From Gibbsiella quercinecans (GTDB taxonomy: Bacteria > Pseudomonadota > Gammaproteobacteria > Enterobacterales > Enterobacteriaceae), in the NCBI RefSeq assembly GCF_002291425.1, contig NZ_CP014136.1, positions 1,426,001 through 1,490,000 of the forward strand: a stretch of 64,000 bases of DNA, given 5' to 3'. Below the pieces are notes generated by a model. The model had not been told where the DNA came from, did no database searches, and worked only from the letters and a program-made list of their open reading frames with translations. Shown one piece after another: positions 8,857-21,448 of the stretch (position 1 is its first letter; every line of letters starts with the position of its first letter). A program made the position numbers and the translations under genes.

Positions 8857-10722
8857 ATGAGTCTTGATATAGCCAAATACCCAACATTGGCGCTGGCGGA
8901 AAACCCCGAGGAACTCCGCTCCCTGCCGAAAGAAAGCCTGCCGAAGCTGTGTGACGAACTGCGGCAATACCTGCTGGACAGCGTCAGCCGCTCCAGCGGT
9001 CACTTTGCTTCCGGGCTGGGTACCGTCGAACTGACGGTGGCGTTGCACTACGTCTATAACACCCCGTTCGACCACCTGATATGGGACGTGGGGCACCAGG
9101 CCTATCCGCACAAGATCCTCACCGGCCGGCGCGATCGCATCGCTACCATCCGGCAGAAAAACGGCCTTCACCCTTTCCCATGGCGCGCGGAAAGCGAATA
9201 TGACGTGCTGTCCGTGGGCCACTCGTCCACCTCGATCAGCGCCGGCCTCGGCATGGCGGTAGCCGCCGAGCGCGAAGCCAAAGGCCGCCGCACGGTGTGC
9301 GTGATCGGCGACGGCGCCATTACCGCCGGCATGGCGTTCGAGGCCATGAACCACGCTGGCGATATCAACCCGGATATGCTGGTGGTGCTCAACGACAACG
9401 AGATGTCGATTTCCGAGAACGTCGGCGCGCTCAATAACCACCTGGCGCAGTTGCTGTCCGGCAAGCTGTATTCCACGCTACGCGAAGGCGGCAAAAAGGT
9501 GCTCTCCGGCCTGCCGCCGTTCAAAGAGTTGGTGAAGCGCACCGAAGAACACCTGAAAGGTATGATGGTGCCAGGCACGCTGTTCGAAGAGCTGGGTTTC
9601 AATTACATCGGCCCGGTAGACGGGCATGACGTGCAAGGGCTGGTTGCCACGTTGAAAAACATGCGCGATCTGAAAGGCCCGCAGTTACTGCATATCATGA
9701 CCAAAAAGGGCCGTGGTTACGCCCCGGCGGAAAAAGATCCGATCAGTTTCCACGCGGTGCCAAAGTTCGATCCGGCCAGCGGTACGCTGCCCAAGAGCGC
9801 CGGCGGCCTGCCGACCTATTCAAAGATTTTTGGCGAATGGCTGTGTGAAACCGCCGCCAAAGACAGCGCGCTGATGGCAATCACCCCGGCGATGCGCGAA
9901 GGCTCCGGCATGGTGCAGTTCTCGCGTGAATATCCGCAGCAGTATTTCGATGTGGCGATCGCCGAACAGCATGCGGTGACCTTTGCCGCAGGGCTGGCGA
10001 TCGGCGGGTACAAGCCGGTGGTGGCCATTTACTCCACGTTCCTGCAGCGCGCCTACGATCAGGTGATCCACGATGTGGCGATCCAGAACCTGCCGGTGCT
10101 GTTCGCTATCGATCGCGGCGGCATTGTCGGCGCCGACGGCCAAACCCATCAGGGCGCATTCGATCTCTCTTTCCTGCGTTGCATCCCAAACATGGTGATC
10201 ATGACGCCGAGCGATGAAAACGAATGCCGCCAGATGCTGTACACCGGCTACCATTACAACGGTGGCCCTAGCGCGGTGCGCTACCCGCGTGGCAACGGCT
10301 CCGGCGCCAAACTGGAACCCCTGACAGCCCTGCCGCTGGGTAAAGGCGTGGTGCGCCGCCAGGGCGAAAATATCGCGATTCTCAACTTCGGCACGCTGCT
10401 GCCTGCGGCGCAAGCCGCGGCCGAAGCGCTGAACGCTACGCTGGTGGACATGCGCTTTGTCAAACCGCTGGATGAACAACGAGTGTTGGAAATGGCGACC
10501 AGCCACAGTGCACTGGTGACATTGGAAGAGAACGCCGTCATGGGCGGCGCCGGCAGCGGCGTGAATGAGCTGCTGATGGCGAAGCGCCAAGCGGTGCCGG
10601 TGCTTAATATCGGCCTGCCGGACCGCTTCATTCCGCAGGGCAGCCAGGAAGAAATACGCAGCGACCTGGGCCTGGATGCGGCCGGGATCCAGCGGCAGAT
10701 TGAAGCCTGGCTGGCACAATAA
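8857..10722 (+). CDS. dxs: 1-deoxy-D-xylulose-5-phosphate synthase
   Basis: 621 residues, one more than E. coli Dxs. It is a thiamine-diphosphate transketolase-like enzyme that joins pyruvate and glyceraldehyde 3-phosphate, the first step of the MEP isoprenoid route and also a precursor step for thiamine and pyridoxal. The ThDP-binding [10 protein letters not shown] (about 152-161) and the catalytic Glu in IAEQHAVTF (about 370) are present. It is the last gene of the xseB operon, although the element upstream may alter coupling with ispA. Confidence 0.98.
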   Translation: MSLDIAKYPTLALAENPEELRSLPKESLPKLCDELRQYLLDSVSRSSGHFASGLGTVELTVALHYVYNTPFDHLIWDVGHQAYPHKILTGRRDRIATIRQKNGLHPFPWRAESEYDVLSVGHSSTSISAGLGMAVAAEREAKGRRTVCVIGDGAITAGMAFEAMNHAGDINPDMLVVLNDNEMSISENVGALNNHLAQLLSGKLYSTLREGGKKVLSGLPPFKELVKRTEEHLKGMMVPGTLFEELGFNYIGPVDGHDVQGLVATLKNMRDLKGPQLLHIMTKKGRGYAPAEKDPISFHAVPKFDPASGTLPKSAGGLPTYSKIFGEWLCETAAKDSALMAITPAMREGSGMVQFSREYPQQYFDVAIAEQHAVTFAAGLAIGGYKPVVAIYSTFLQRAYDQVIHDVAIQNLPVLFAIDRGGIVGADGQTHQGAFDLSFLRCIPNMVIMTPSDENECRQMLYTGYHYNGGPSAVRYPRGNGSGAKLEPLTALPLGKGVVRRQGENIAILNFGTLLPAAQAAAEALNATLVDMRFVKPLDEQRVLEMATSHSALVTLEENAVMGGAGSGVNELLMAKRQAVPVLNIGLPDRFIPQGSQEEIRSDLGLDAAGIQRQIEAWLAQ

Positions 10723-10773
10723 TCAACGGCGAGAAAGCGCCGCCAATGGTAAAGCAGCAGCGATTGCGCTAAA

Positions 10774-10792
10774 CCGGCGGCGCCTCCGCCGG
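10774..10792. terminator. GC-rich hairpin between convergent dxs and pgpA
   Basis: A 7-bp all-GC stem (10774-10780 with 10786-10792) with a five-base loop, 51 bp after dxs and 9 bp before the end of pgpA. No long T run follows; the A's on each side give weak U tails in both directions. Confidence 0.5.
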
Positions 10793-10800
10793 CAAACCGT

Positions 10801-11295
10801 TTAAAACAACGCCACCGGCCAGTGATGGCCGATGGCATAAATAACCCCCGCCCCTATCACCCCGGCCACAATGTCATCGATCATGATGCCCATACCGCCG
10901 TGCACATTGCGATCGAACCAGCGGATCGGCCACGGCTTCCAGATATCCAAGACGCGGAAAATCACAAAACCGGCGGCGACCCACTGCCAATCGTTAACCG
11001 GCAGCGCCATCAGCGTAATCCACATCCCAACAAACTCATCCCAGACGATGCTGCCGTGATCGTGCACGCGCATGTCTTTGGCCGTCTGGTGGCACAGGTA
11101 CACGCCAATGCAGATGCTGAACATCACCAACAGCGAATAGAGCTGCCACGGCAATTGTATCAACAGTAACCAGAAAGGGATCGCCGCCAGCGATCCCATC
11201 GTGCCGGGCATCACCGGCGACAGGCCACTGCCAAAACCGGTCGCCAGCAGGTGCCACGGGTTGCGCAGCCGCAACCGGCGTTTTGCTTCATCCAT
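10801..11295 (-). CDS. pgpA: Phosphatidylglycerophosphatase A
   Basis: 164 residues. An inner-membrane phosphatase that turns phosphatidylglycerol phosphate into phosphatidylglycerol. Conserved family blocks are visible: GSGLSPVMPGTMGS near the start and DEFVGMWI and the acidic IDDIVAG near the end, with about four hydrophobic segments. It follows thiL by eight bases and is the last gene of the minus-strand nrdR-ribD-ribE-nusB-thiL-pgpA cluster. Confidence 0.95.
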   Translation of the reverse strand: MDEAKRRLRLRNPWHLLATGFGSGLSPVMPGTMGSLAAIPFWLLLIQLPWQLYSLLVMFSICIGVYLCHQTAKDMRVHDHGSIVWDEFVGMWITLMALPVNDWQWVAAGFVIFRVLDIWKPWPIRWFDRNVHGGMGIMIDDIVAGVIGAGVIYAIGHHWPVALF

Positions 11296-11303
11296 GTGGC
11301 AAT

Positions 11304-12281
11304 TTACTCCCCGCGGAAATGATCAAAGCCCGCCCAGGGCAGTTCGACAACCTGCTCTGCGCGATGGAAGGTAATACCTTCGGAAAGCGGGCCAACCTGG
11401 CCGATACAGGTGTAATCGGTGCCAAGATGGTCCAGCGCCACTTCCAACGCGCCGCGGTTGATTTCCGGCACGGTGAAGCACAGCTCGTAGTCCTCGCCGC
11501 CGGTCAGCGCCCAACGCAATGCCTGGTCAGCGTCGCCCAGGCCGATCAGCGCCGGGGAAAGCGGCAATGCACCCAGATCAATGCGCGCGCCGCACTCGGA
11601 AGCCTTGAGCACGTGCTTCAGATCGGAAATCAGCCCATCGGAAAGATCAATAGCCGCACTGGCCAGATCGCGCAGCGCCTGCCCTTGCAGCACGCGCGCA
11701 TGCGGGCGCAAATGGCGGCCCAGCAGATAGTTGCACGCCGCCGCATCGTTCACCGCCAGGCGCTGTTGCAGAATGGCCAGGCCAGCGGCGCTGTCGCCCA
11801 GCGAACCGGTCACGTAGATCCAGTCGCCCACGCGGGCGCCTGAACGCGTTAAGGCGCGCCCGGCCGGCACCAGGCCGTGAATGGTGAGCGTCATGCTCAA
11901 CGGGCCGCGGGTGGTATCGCCGCCAATCAACTGCATGCCGTAGTAATTAAGCTGTTCGAACAGGCTGTCGCTGAACGCCTTCAGCCAGGGTTCGTTAACT
12001 TCAGGGAGGGTCAGGGCCAATGAAAGCCAGGCGGGATCGGCGCCCATAGCAGCCAGATCGCTTAGGTTCACCGCCAGCGCTTTATAGCCGAGATCGGCCG
12101 GATCGATATCCGGCAGGAAATGCACGCCCGCAACCAGCGTATCAGTACTGACGGCCAACAGTTGTTTCTCTGGCACTGCCAGCAGTGCGCAGTCATCGCC
12201 GATGCCTAACTGAACATCCCGGCGCACACTCTTGAACCGGTCAAAATAGCGGGCAATGAGGTCAAATTCGCCACATGCCAT
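11304..12281 (-). CDS. thiL: Thiamine-monophosphate kinase
   Basis: 325 residues of the PurM/ThiL ATP-binding family. It phosphorylates thiamine monophosphate to the active diphosphate. The N-terminal [13 protein letters not shown] and the metal-binding GIGDDCA (about 26-32), [11 protein letters not shown] and LIGGDTTRG motifs match E. coli ThiL closely. It lies 51 bp downstream of nusB and eight bases upstream of pgpA, in the usual order. Confidence 0.97.
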   Translation of the reverse strand: MACGEFDLIARYFDRFKSVRRDVQLGIGDDCALLAVPEKQLLAVSTDTLVAGVHFLPDIDPADLGYKALAVNLSDLAAMGADPAWLSLALTLPEVNEPWLKAFSDSLFEQLNYYGMQLIGGDTTRGPLSMTLTIHGLVPAGRALTRSGARVGDWIYVTGSLGDSAAGLAILQQRLAVNDAAACNYLLGRHLRPHARVLQGQALRDLASAAIDLSDGLISDLKHVLKASECGARIDLGALPLSPALIGLGDADQALRWALTGGEDYELCFTVPEINRGALEVALDHLGTDYTCIGQVGPLSEGITFHRAEQVVELPWAGFDHFRGE

Positions 12282-12332
12282 GGTCGATATTCCAGATAAA
12301 TGAATTTAAGGCCGGTCGCCCGGCCTTAATTT

Positions 12333-12749
12333 TTATTTTTTCTTGCGGATGGTCGGCGCTGCTTTATCCAGCACGCCATTCACAAACTTGTGGCTATCTT
12401 CAGCACCGAAGGTTTTCGCCAGTTCGATCGCTTCATTGATAGCCACTTTGTAAGGCACATCTTCGCGCATTTTCAGCTCAAACAGCGCCAGGCGCAGAAT
12501 GGCTCTTTCCACCTGACCAAGCTCTTCGAGCTGGCGCGACAGGAAAGGCTTCATCAGGGCATCCAGAGTACCTGCATTCACCGCCACACCGGACAGCAGT
12601 TCGCGAAAATAAGCAACGTCAACATCTTTGACGTCCTGCTCCGTCAGGAACTGTAATTCAACATCGGCAATGTCATTTTTAGACAACTGCCAAGAGTAAA
12701 GCGCTTGAACAGCGCACTCACGAGCGCGGCGACGAGCAGCAGGTTTCAC
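12333..12749 (-). CDS. nusB: Transcription antitermination factor NusB
   Basis: 138 residues, an all-helical RNA-binding protein. With NusE (S10) it binds boxA RNA and builds antitermination complexes on rRNA operons. The Arg-rich start [19 protein letters not shown] is the conserved RNA-binding edge. The gene lies 20 bp after ribE and continues into thiL, the normal linkage in enterobacteria. Confidence 0.97.
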   Translation of the reverse strand: MKPAARRRARECAVQALYSWQLSKNDIADVELQFLTEQDVKDVDVAYFRELLSGVAVNAGTLDALMKPFLSRQLEELGQVERAILRLALFELKMREDVPYKVAINEAIELAKTFGAEDSHKFVNGVLDKAAPTIRKKK

Positions 12750-12769
12750 GGAATTCCCCTTAACTAAAT

Positions 12770-13240
12770 TCAGGCTTTAATAGCTTTGATAACATTAATC
12801 ATTTCAAGCGCGGTCAGGGCAGCTTCTGCACCTTTGTTACCCGCCTTGGTACCGGCACGTTCAATCGCCTGTTCGATGCTTTCTGTCGTCAGCACGCCGA
12901 AGGCAACCGGAACTTCAGTGTTCAAAGAAACACTGCCCAGGCCGGAGCTGGCTTCGCCCGCCACATATTCAAAGTGTGCAGTGCCCCCACGGATCACCGT
13001 ACCCAGAGCAATAACCGCGTCGTATTTACCGGTGTTGGCCAGCACGCGCGCCGTCAGCGGCAGCTCATAGGCACCCGGCACCCAGACAACGGTGATGTTG
13101 TCATCCGCCACCTGGCCGATACGCGTTAACGCGTCGATGGCGCCAGACAGCAGGCTATCGTTGATGAAATTGTTAAAACGCGCAATGGCGATCGCCACAC
13201 GGGCTTTAGGAGTAGCAACAACACCTTCGATCACTTTCAT
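12770..13240 (-). CDS. ribE: 6,7-dimethyl-8-ribityllumazine synthase
   Basis: 156 residues, the full length of lumazine synthase (ribE in E. coli, ribH elsewhere). It condenses the pyrimidine product of the RibD branch with dihydroxybutanone phosphate in the step before riboflavin. Active-site blocks are seen: ARFN near residue 21, VPGAYELP near 56-63 and the [14 protein letters not shown] phosphate-binding loop near 80-93. It lies downstream of ribD after 107 bp in which no further gene was found. Confidence 0.97.
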   Translation of the reverse strand: MKVIEGVVATPKARVAIAIARFNNFINDSLLSGAIDALTRIGQVADDNITVVWVPGAYELPLTARVLANTGKYDAVIALGTVIRGGTAHFEYVAGEASSGLGSVSLNTEVPVAFGVLTTESIEQAIERAGTKAGNKGAEAALTALEMINVIKAIKA

Positions 13241-13347
13241 GGGCTTTCCTTAAAAATGAGTTCAATACCCCGCAGGGGGGCGGATTCTATCATATTCTTC
13301 ATCCGCCTGCGCGGCGGTTTTGTAAAACGGCCGGCAGGCGTTCAGAT

Positions 13348-14457
13348 TTAGGCTTTGGCCTTCAGGCGCAGGCGTAAATCAGGGCCGATCTGCCGCACTT
13401 CGCTAAACACCAGCTCCGGCGCATCGGCCAGCGCCTGCAGCCCAGGCAGATGGCACAGCCCCCGGCCATTATCACCCAATAATTTCGGCGCAATATACAC
13501 AATGAGCTCATCCACCAACCCGGCCTGCAACAACGCGCCGGCCAAGTGAGCGCCCGCTTCTACCCAAACGCTGTTTATCTGGCTCTGCGCCAGCTGCATC
13601 ATCATCACTACCAGATCGATACCGCCGCCGTGCGCCGGGAAGATGCGCTGCTCCACCTCCTGCGGCCAGCTTTGCGCATCCGGCTGCAGGCGCGCCAGCC
13701 AGGTAGCGCCCGGTTGGTTCACCACCCGGTGCTGCGGCGTCACGCGGTTTTGGCTATCGAGGATAATGCGCAGAGGCTGGCGCAGGTTTTCACGCGGATA
13801 AACGCGCTGCGTGCCGCTGTCCAGCTCATCCCAGCGCACGGTCAGGGAAGGATCGTCCGCCAGCACCGTGGCGCTGGTGCTGAGAATGGCGGCGCTTTGC
13901 GCCCGCAGCCGCTGCACGTCCTGCCGGGCCTGCGGGGAAGTGATCCACTGGCTTTCGCCAGAGGCCATGGCGGTGCGGCCGTCAAGCGAAGCGCCTATTT
14001 TCAGTTGCACATAGGGAAAACCGGTGCGCATCCGTTTAAGGAAGCCGGGGTTGATCGCCTCGGCCTCCGCCAGCATCAGGCCATGGCGCACCTCAATGCC
14101 GGCCTGCTGCAGCCGGTACAAGCCGCGGCCGGCGACCTGCGGGTTGGGATCCTGCATGGCGGCCACCACCCGGCGCACGCCGGCGGCGGCCAGGGCATCG
14201 GCGCAGGGCGGCGTGCGGCCATGATGGCTACACGGCTCAAGCGTCACATACGCGGTGGCGCCGCGCGCCAGCTCCCCGGCCATGCGCAACGCGTGCACTT
14301 CCGCATGCGGCTCACCGGCACGCAGGTGGTAGCCTTCGCCGACAATCTGGCCATCACGCACGATCACGCAGCCAACGTTCGGATTCGGCGCCGTGGTAAA
14401 ACGCCCCAGCCGCGCCAGTTCAAAAGCGCGGGCCAGGTAAAATTCATCGTTATGCAT
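13348..14457 (-). CDS. ribD: Bifunctional riboflavin deaminase/reductase RibD
   Basis: 369 residues in two domains. The N-terminal cytidine-deaminase fold (about 1-145) has the zinc site HAEVHA and PCSHHGRTPPC; the C-terminal dihydrofolate-reductase-like domain (about 148-366) is the NADPH-dependent reductase, with KIGASLDGRTA at its start. It catalyses the second and third steps of riboflavin synthesis. It starts 11 bp after nrdR. No FMN-riboswitch-like leader is apparent; in enterobacteria that element sits at ribB. Confidence 0.97.
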   Translation of the reverse strand: MHNDEFYLARAFELARLGRFTTAPNPNVGCVIVRDGQIVGEGYHLRAGEPHAEVHALRMAGELARGATAYVTLEPCSHHGRTPPCADALAAAGVRRVVAAMQDPNPQVAGRGLYRLQQAGIEVRHGLMLAEAEAINPGFLKRMRTGFPYVQLKIGASLDGRTAMASGESQWITSPQARQDVQRLRAQSAAILSTSATVLADDPSLTVRWDELDSGTQRVYPRENLRQPLRIILDSQNRVTPQHRVVNQPGATWLARLQPDAQSWPQEVEQRIFPAHGGGIDLVVMMMQLAQSQINSVWVEAGAHLAGALLQAGLVDELIVYIAPKLLGDNGRGLCHLPGLQALADAPELVFSEVRQIGPDLRLRLKAKA

Positions 14458-14468
14458 AAAAAACCCTG

Positions 14469-14918
14469 TTAATCCTGCAGCTTGGCGATCTCTTCGCCAA
14501 ACTCACGGATATCCTCAAAGCTGCGGTATACCGAAGCAAAGCGAATGTACGCCACCTTATCCAGCTTTTTCAGCTCGTCCATCACCAGGTTACCCACCAG
14601 TTTGGTCGGCACTTCGCGCTCACCGGTGGCGCGCAGCTGCGATTTTATATGATTAATGGCGTTTTCCACGTCGTCGGAGCTGACAGGGCGTTTTTCCAAC
14701 GCTTTAAGCATGCCCCGGCGCAGTTTGTCTTCGTTGAACGGTTCACGCACTTCGTCGCTTTTAATCACCCGCGGCATCACCAGTTCCGCCACTTCGAAGG
14801 TGGTAAAACGTTCATTACAAACCAGGCACTGGCGGCGACGGCGCACCTGGGAACCATCGCCAACCAGGCGGGAATCAATGACTTTGGTATCAACGGCGGC
14901 GCAGAAAGGGCAATGCAT
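14469..14918 (-). CDS. nrdR: Transcriptional repressor NrdR
   Basis: 149 residues. The N-terminal zinc ribbon (CPFC at 3-6 and CLVC near 31-34) is followed by an ATP-cone domain. NrdR senses ATP/dATP and represses the ribonucleotide reductase operons. It is the first gene of the minus-strand riboflavin cluster, divergent from the lipoprotein gene yajI, as in E. coli. Confidence 0.97.
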   Translation of the reverse strand: MHCPFCAAVDTKVIDSRLVGDGSQVRRRRQCLVCNERFTTFEVAELVMPRVIKSDEVREPFNEDKLRRGMLKALEKRPVSSDDVENAINHIKSQLRATGEREVPTKLVGNLVMDELKKLDKVAYIRFASVYRSFEDIREFGEEIAKLQD

Positions 14919-15107
14919 AACACGTCCTGATAAACAATCTGAGAATTAATACAGTGTAACCTGAACTCCGGTTACAACAAAAGCGAGCGCTCATTTGTTG
15001 CGATCCGCTTCTCAGGCCGGCATTACCCTGTTCAGGCACTAAAACATGACTTTCCACCTGCGGCTAGCTAAGCTGGGCACCAGCGTTATTGCAAAGGAAA
15101 CGGCACC

Positions 15108-15665
15108 ATGTCTTCTACCCGTTATCGCCCAGCCTGCCTGCTGGCTACCGCAGTGCTACTGGCCGGCTGCGCGCAACAAACAGAAATACCCAAGCTGCAT
15201 AATCAGGTGGTTGAGCTAAAACAGAAGCTGAGTACGCTGACCAACCAGGCCACGGCGCTGGAACAGCAAAATCAGCTGAACCAAAATTCCACCCGCGGCG
15301 CTTACCTGCTGCCTGCCGCCAACAGCCCGGCAAAATTGCAGAGCAGCATCGGCGAGTTGAGCATTGCGCTCACGCAGATCCGCCCCGAAGCCGGCGGCAC
15401 CCAGGCCGTACTGCAACTGCAGGTGCCGTCTGGCCACACGCTGGCGCCGTTCCATGCCGTGGTGGAATGGGGGCCGTTGGATAGCGCCAGCGGGAAACCG
15501 CTCAGCGCAGGCTCACTGTCGCAACCCATCGTCGTTGGCGATACGCAGCCTGCAAGCAGCGAGCGCCAGGTTGAACTGCGTTTCAGCGGGGTCACGCCGG
15601 AGCAGTTGGGCTATGTCCGCCTGCACAGTATTACGCCACGTGATGCGCAAAGCCCTGCGCCATAG
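15108..15665 (+). CDS. yajI: DUF3251 lipoprotein, YajI-like
   Basis: 185 residues. A lipoprotein signal peptide ends at the lipobox LLAGC (Cys21). A predicted helical or coiled segment rich in Gln (about 27-60) is followed by a beta-rich domain. The family (DUF3251) has no known function. The symbol is based on position next to nrdR, where E. coli has yajI, and on general resemblance. A strong terminator follows directly. Confidence 0.75.
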   Translation: MSSTRYRPACLLATAVLLAGCAQQTEIPKLHNQVVELKQKLSTLTNQATALEQQNQLNQNSTRGAYLLPAANSPAKLQSSIGELSIALTQIRPEAGGTQAVLQLQVPSGHTLAPFHAVVEWGPLDSASGKPLSAGSLSQPIVVGDTQPASSERQVELRFSGVTPEQLGYVRLHSITPRDAQSPAP

Positions 15666-15679
15666 CGGGAGCGGCATAA

Positions 15680-15718
15680 AAAAAGAGCGCAGCCGGCATG
15701 CCGGACTGCGCTCTTTTT
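15680..15718. terminator. Strong bidirectional terminator between yajI and secF
   Basis: A 13-bp stem (15680-15692 with 15706-15718) whose outer part is AAAAA/TTTTT encloses a self-complementary ccggcatgccgg core. It gives a U tail in both directions and ends both yajI and the minus-strand secF transcript. Confidence 0.92.
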
Positions 15719-15739
15719 ATTGCGTGAGACGACAGCAGA

Positions 15740-16708
15740 TTAAGGCAAAATAGAGGGCTGGTCGGCGCCTTCTTTTTCCACTTTCTGCTGCAGCATGTGC
15801 TCGCGTTTCATCCCCAGTTTCAACGCCAGCGCGGACGCGACGTAGATAGAGGAAACGGTACCGATCGACACACCGATCAACATCGCCAGCGAGAAGCCTT
15901 GCAGCATCGCGCCACCGAAGATGTACAGCATCAGCACCACCACCAGCGTCGTCCCGGACGTCATCAGGGTACGGCTCAGGGTCTGGGTCAATGACACGTT
16001 CATAATTTCGTAAGGCGTGCCGCGGCGGATCTTGCGGAAGTTCTCACGAATACGGTCAGAAACCACGATGCTGTCGTTCAACGAGTAACCGATAACCGAC
16101 ATCAACGAGGCGATGATGGTCAAATCGATCTCGATATGAAATAGCGACAGCACACCCATGGTAATGATCACGTCGTGCGCCAGGGCGATAACCGCCCCCA
16201 ACGCCAGGCGCCATTCAAAACGAAAGCCGACGTAAACCAGGATGCAAATCAGCGCAACCAGCAGCGCCATGCCGCCGGTTTGCGCCAGTTCGCTCCCCAC
16301 GCTCGGGCCAACAAATTCAATGCGCTTCACCGTGGCGCTTTTGTCCACCGATTCATTCAGCACGCTGATAACTTTATTGCCCAGCTCCTGGCCCGCCTGC
16401 CCGGAAACCGGCGGCATACGCACCATCACATCGCGGCTGCTGCCGAAGTTCTGCAGAATCGGATCCTGGAAGCCGGCCTTTTCCAGCGTGTCGCGCATCA
16501 GATCGAGATCGGCTGGTTTATCCAGGCTGATCTCAATGACGGTGCCGCCGGTAAAGTCCAGGCCCCAGTTAAAGCCACGCACCGACATGATGGCAATGGA
16601 CGCGATCAATAGCACCAGCGAGATGCCAAAGGCCACGTAGTCCCAGCGCATAAAGTCGATGACTTTACGGCCGTAGTTGAGTTGCTCAACAGTATAATCC
16701 TGTGCCAC
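15740..16708 (-). CDS. secF: Protein translocase subunit SecF
   Basis: 322 residues with six membrane helices, a periplasmic domain between helices 1 and 2, and the conserved [10 protein letters not shown] and [18 protein letters not shown] blocks. SecDF uses the proton-motive force to pull secreted proteins across after SecA action. The start chosen is GTG at 16708 (VAQDYTVEQ), preceded at normal spacing by gaggag; an ATG-initiated frame 26 codons longer runs into secD and has no family match. E. coli secF also starts at this GTG. Confidence 0.96.
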   Translation of the reverse strand: MAQDYTVEQLNYGRKVIDFMRWDYVAFGISLVLLIASIAIMSVRGFNWGLDFTGGTVIEISLDKPADLDLMRDTLEKAGFQDPILQNFGSSRDVMVRMPPVSGQAGQELGNKVISVLNESVDKSATVKRIEFVGPSVGSELAQTGGMALLVALICILVYVGFRFEWRLALGAVIALAHDVIITMGVLSLFHIEIDLTIIASLMSVIGYSLNDSIVVSDRIRENFRKIRRGTPYEIMNVSLTQTLSRTLMTSGTTLVVVLMLYIFGGAMLQGFSLAMLIGVSIGTVSSIYVASALALKLGMKREHMLQQKVEKEGADQPSILP

Positions 16709-16718
16709 AACGCACTCC

Positions 16719-18566
16719 TCAGATAGACAGCTTGTTAATGCGTTTGCCGCCGTAAAGCAGGTTGACGATGGCACGGGTACCGACAATCGCGGTGAACATG
16801 GACGTTGCCACGCCGATTGCGGTGGTTATCGCAAAACCTTTGATCGAACCGGTGCCTACCGCATACAAAATCACCGCAGTGATCAGCGTGGTAATGTTGG
16901 CGTCGACGATACTGGAAAACGCGCCTTTATAGCCTTCATGGATCGCTTGCTGAACGGAACGTCCGTTCTTCAGCTCTTCCTTAATACGCTCGTTAATCAG
17001 TACGTTGGCGTCAACCGCCACCGCCAGCGTCAGCACGATACCGGCAATCCCCGGCATGGTGAGCGTAGCGCCCGGCAGCAGCGACATCACGCCGACAATC
17101 AGCACCAGGTTGGCCACCAGCGCGCTGGTAGCGATAACGCCGAATTTACGGTACCAAACCACCATGAAGACAATGGATGCCACCAGGCCCCACAGACACG
17201 CTTCCAGCCCTTGGGTAATGTTCTGTTGCCCCAGGGTTGGGCCAATGGTGCGCTCTTCCACAATCTGGATAGGCGCAATCAATGCGCCCGCCCGCAGCAG
17301 CAGCGACAGTTGGCGCGCTTCGTTCGGGTTGCCGATACCGGTGATGCGGAAGCTGTTGCCCAGACGCGACTGAATATTCGCCACGTTGATCACTTCTTCC
17401 TGCTTCACCAGAATCGCACGGCCATTGGCATCTTTTTTACCGCTGTCCTTATACTCCACGAACAGGGTCGCCATTGGCTTGCCAATGTTGTCCTTGGTGA
17501 AGTTGGACATGGTCGTACCGCCGGCGCTGTCCAGCGAGATATTCACCTGCGGCTGGTTGTACTCATCGGTGCTGGAGGTGGAATCCGTAATATGGTCGCC
17601 GGTCAGAATCACCCGTTTGTACAGCACGATCGGTTGCCCTTCACGGGTATTTTTCACCTCGGAGTCGCCCGGCACACGGCCATTGGCGGCCGCCGTGCTG
17701 TCGGCGTTGGTGTTCACCAGGCGGAATTCCAGCGTGGCGGTAGCACCAAGGATTTCTTTAGCGCGCGCAGTATCCTGGATACCCGGCAGCTCAACCACAA
17801 TGCGGTCTGCGCCCTGGCGCTGCACCAAAGGTTCAGCAACGCCGAGCTGGTTGACGCGGTTACGCAGGATGGTGATGTTCTGCTGGACGGCGTATTCACG
17901 CGCTTCGCTCAGGCGCGCATCGGTCAGCGTGGCCTTCAGCGTGTTGGTGCCGTTGGCGGAGAGCACCAGATCGCGCTGGCGCGGGGTCATGTAGCTGATG
18001 GCCTCATCACGCGCGGCGTTGTCGCGGAAACGCACTTCGACGCCGTTGTTGTCGAGCTTGCGGATGGTGGCGTAAGGAATGCCCTTGTCACGCAGCTCGC
18101 TGCGCAGGGTATCCATGGTCTGCTCTTGTAGCTTGCCCAGGGCGGTGTCCATGTCCACTTCCATCAGGAAGTGCACGCCGCCGCGCAAATCAAGGCCGAG
18201 CTTCATCGGCTCTGCCCCCAGCATGGTCAGCCACATTGGCGTCGCCGGGGCAAGGTTAAGTGCCACAACGTACTTATCGCCCAATGCCTCAAGCAAGGCT
18301 TCACGGGCACGCAGTTGCACATCGGGATCTTTAAAGCGAGCAAGGATGGCGCCATCTTCCAGCGCGATAGACTTGCTTGCGATGTTGTCTTTTTCTAATA
18401 CGGTACGGACCTGGTCCAGCGTAGCTTCACTGGCGGCGACACCGCGCGCGCCAGTGATTTGTACGGCCGGATCCTCACCGTAGATGTTGGGAAGCGCATA
18501 AAGCAGACCGACGACGATCACAACGATCAGCATCAGATACTTCCACAAAGGATAACGGTTTAGCAC
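16719..18566 (-). CDS. secD: Protein translocase subunit SecD
   Basis: 615 residues, the full E. coli length. Helix 1 at the N-terminus is followed by a large periplasmic P1 domain (about 30-450) with the [11 protein letters not shown] motif, then five helices with the conserved transmembrane Asp region [14 protein letters not shown]. It acts with SecF and YajC next to SecYEG. The gene ends 10 bp before the SecF start. Confidence 0.98.
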   Translation of the reverse strand: MLNRYPLWKYLMLIVVIVVGLLYALPNIYGEDPAVQITGARGVAASEATLDQVRTVLEKDNIASKSIALEDGAILARFKDPDVQLRAREALLEALGDKYVVALNLAPATPMWLTMLGAEPMKLGLDLRGGVHFLMEVDMDTALGKLQEQTMDTLRSELRDKGIPYATIRKLDNNGVEVRFRDNAARDEAISYMTPRQRDLVLSANGTNTLKATLTDARLSEAREYAVQQNITILRNRVNQLGVAEPLVQRQGADRIVVELPGIQDTARAKEILGATATLEFRLVNTNADSTAAANGRVPGDSEVKNTREGQPIVLYKRVILTGDHITDSTSSTDEYNQPQVNISLDSAGGTTMSNFTKDNIGKPMATLFVEYKDSGKKDANGRAILVKQEEVINVANIQSRLGNSFRITGIGNPNEARQLSLLLRAGALIAPIQIVEERTIGPTLGQQNITQGLEACLWGLVASIVFMVVWYRKFGVIATSALVANLVLIVGVMSLLPGATLTMPGIAGIVLTLAVAVDANVLINERIKEELKNGRSVQQAIHEGYKGAFSSIVDANITTLITAVILYAVGTGSIKGFAITTAIGVATSMFTAIVGTRAIVNLLYGGKRINKLSI

Positions 18567-18590
18567 GGCAATTCCCTTCGGGAAAAATAA

Positions 18591-18923
18591 TTACAGGGCC
18601 TTCATGGTACCTTTCGGCAGAACGGCCGCCACGAAGTCACGCTTGATCATCACTTCCGTGGTGTCGTTAAGCGCAATGGCGATAATACCGGTTTCACCCA
18701 CTTTGGTTACGCGGCCAATCAGCCCGCCGGTGGTCAACACTTCATCACCTTTACCGATCGAATCCATCAGCTTCTTGTGCTCTTTGGCACGTTTCTGCTG
18801 CGGGCGCAGGATCATGAAATAGAAAATCAGACCAAACACCACCAGCATAATGATCAGAGAGTACGGGCTTCCCTGAGCCGGGGCTCCAGCGGATGCGACG
18901 GCGTCGGAAATGAAAAAGCTCAT
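18591..18923 (-). CDS. yajC: Sec translocase accessory subunit YajC
   Basis: 110 residues: a single membrane helix (about 22-40) ending in FMILRPQQKR, then a small cytoplasmic domain. YajC joins SecD and SecF and also contacts the AcrB pump in E. coli. It lies 24 bp upstream of secD and 153 bp downstream of tgt, in the normal operon order. No gene was found in the 153-bp gap. Confidence 0.97.
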   Translation of the reverse strand: MSFFISDAVASAGAPAQGSPYSLIIMLVVFGLIFYFMILRPQQKRAKEHKKLMDSIGKGDEVLTTGGLIGRVTKVGETGIIAIALNDTTEVMIKRDFVAAVLPKGTMKAL

Positions 18924-19076
18924 TGAAATTCCCTCATTAAGTTATCAATTATTTAATCAAGCGTTTCTTGCCCTTCAACTGCCAAAGCGCAGCGCCGCCA
19001 GCCCCATAGCCCCCGAAGCAAAGGTGAATATGCCTGGGGAGCATTGGCCGGCCGCCGTGCCGCGCGTTGACGTTGA

Positions 19077-20201
<1,125 letters not shown>

Positions 20202-20257
20202 TCAGCCTCCAGCATCAGAGAAACAGTCTGATGTCGTTTAACAGGGATATCGGGGGG

Positions 20258-21328
20258 TTAAGCGCCGACGGTTTCTTGTTCCGCCTGCGGGTTACGGCTG
20301 ATGAACATGGCATCGCCATAACTGAAAAATCGATATTGCTCGGCCACCGCCTGCCGATAGGCATGCATGGTGTTCTGGTAACCGGCAAACGCCGAAACCA
20401 GCATGATCAGCGTGGATTCCGGCAAATGGAAGTTGGTCACCAGCGCGTCAATCACCTGATAGTGATAGCCAGGATAGATAAAGATGCGGGTGTCGCCGAA
20501 AAACGGCGCGATCGGTGCATCCTGGCTGGCCGCTGCAGCGCTTTCCAGCGAGCGCACCGAGGTGGTGCCCACGGCGACCACCCGTTTACCGCGCGCCTTG
20601 CAGGCCAGCACCGCATCCACCACCTCTTGCGGCACTTCAGCGTATTCGGCATGCATCACGTGGTCTTCAATGGTTTCCACCCGCACCGGCTGGAAGGTGC
20701 CGGCGCCAACGTGCAGGGTGACAAACGCCATCTCCACACCCTTTTCACGCAGCGCCGCCAGCAGCGGCTCATCGAAATGCAGCCCGGCGGTCGGCGCCGC
20801 CACCGCGCCCGGCTTTTCGCTGTAAACGGTTTGGTACAGTTCGCGATCGGCATCTTCATCCGGGCGATCGATATACGGCGGCAACGGCATATGACCGACG
20901 GCGTTGAGCAGAGTGAAAACATCGCGATCGTCATTGAAGCGCAACTCAAACAGCGTATCGTGGCGCGCCACCATGGTAGCGTTGATGCTTTCGTCATCCC
21001 CCAGCAGCAGCTCGGCTCCCGCCTTCGGCGCTTTCGACGCACGCACGTGCGCCAAAACGCGGTGCTCATCCAGCACGCGCTCTACCAGCACTTCAATCTT
21101 GCCGCCGCTGGCCTTGCGGCCAAAGACCCGCGCCGGGATCACCCGGGTGTTGTTAAATACCAGCAGATCGCCCGCTTCCAGTTGGTTCAGCAGATCGGTG
21201 AATACACCGTGCGTCAACTCGCCCGTTGGCCCGTCCAACTGCAGCAGACGGCAGGCGCTGCGTTCAGCCTGCGGATAACGGGCGATCAGTGATTCGGGGA
21301 GTTCAAAAGAAAAATCGGCGACGCGCAT
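20258..21328 (-). CDS. queA: S-adenosylmethionine:tRNA ribosyltransferase-isomerase
   Basis: 356 residues, the standard length. QueA transfers and isomerises the ribosyl part of S-adenosylmethionine onto preQ1-tRNA to form epoxyqueuosine. The conserved start [16 protein letters not shown], the RLLQLD and [10 protein letters not shown] blocks and the C-terminal [16 protein letters not shown] are all visible. It heads the minus-strand queA-tgt-yajC-secDF cluster and diverges from acpH. Confidence 0.98.
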   Translation of the reverse strand: MRVADFSFELPESLIARYPQAERSACRLLQLDGPTGELTHGVFTDLLNQLEAGDLLVFNNTRVIPARVFGRKASGGKIEVLVERVLDEHRVLAHVRASKAPKAGAELLLGDDESINATMVARHDTLFELRFNDDRDVFTLLNAVGHMPLPPYIDRPDEDADRELYQTVYSEKPGAVAAPTAGLHFDEPLLAALREKGVEMAFVTLHVGAGTFQPVRVETIEDHVMHAEYAEVPQEVVDAVLACKARGKRVVAVGTTSVRSLESAAAASQDAPIAPFFGDTRIFIYPGYHYQVIDALVTNFHLPESTLIMLVSAFAGYQNTMHAYRQAVAEQYRFFSYGDAMFISRNPQAEQETVGA

Positions 21329-21448
21329 GAATATTCACTTCTTCAATATTTAGTCGGTTGGTAAAAAACAAGCGGCCTAGTCTAAAGCGGTGAGCGTTCA
21401 GCAGCAAGAAATAAGGAGGATTTGCCCACGTTGAGGTATAGTTGCCGC

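Noticed and set aside
13241-13347. FMN riboswitch between ribD and ribE, or upstream of nrdR-ribD
   Set aside because: The gap is only 107 bp and the conserved RFN boxes could not be found in either place.
16938-18131. Plus-strand open frame of 397 codons opposite secD
   Set aside because: Antisense shadow of secD with no domain and no ribosome site.
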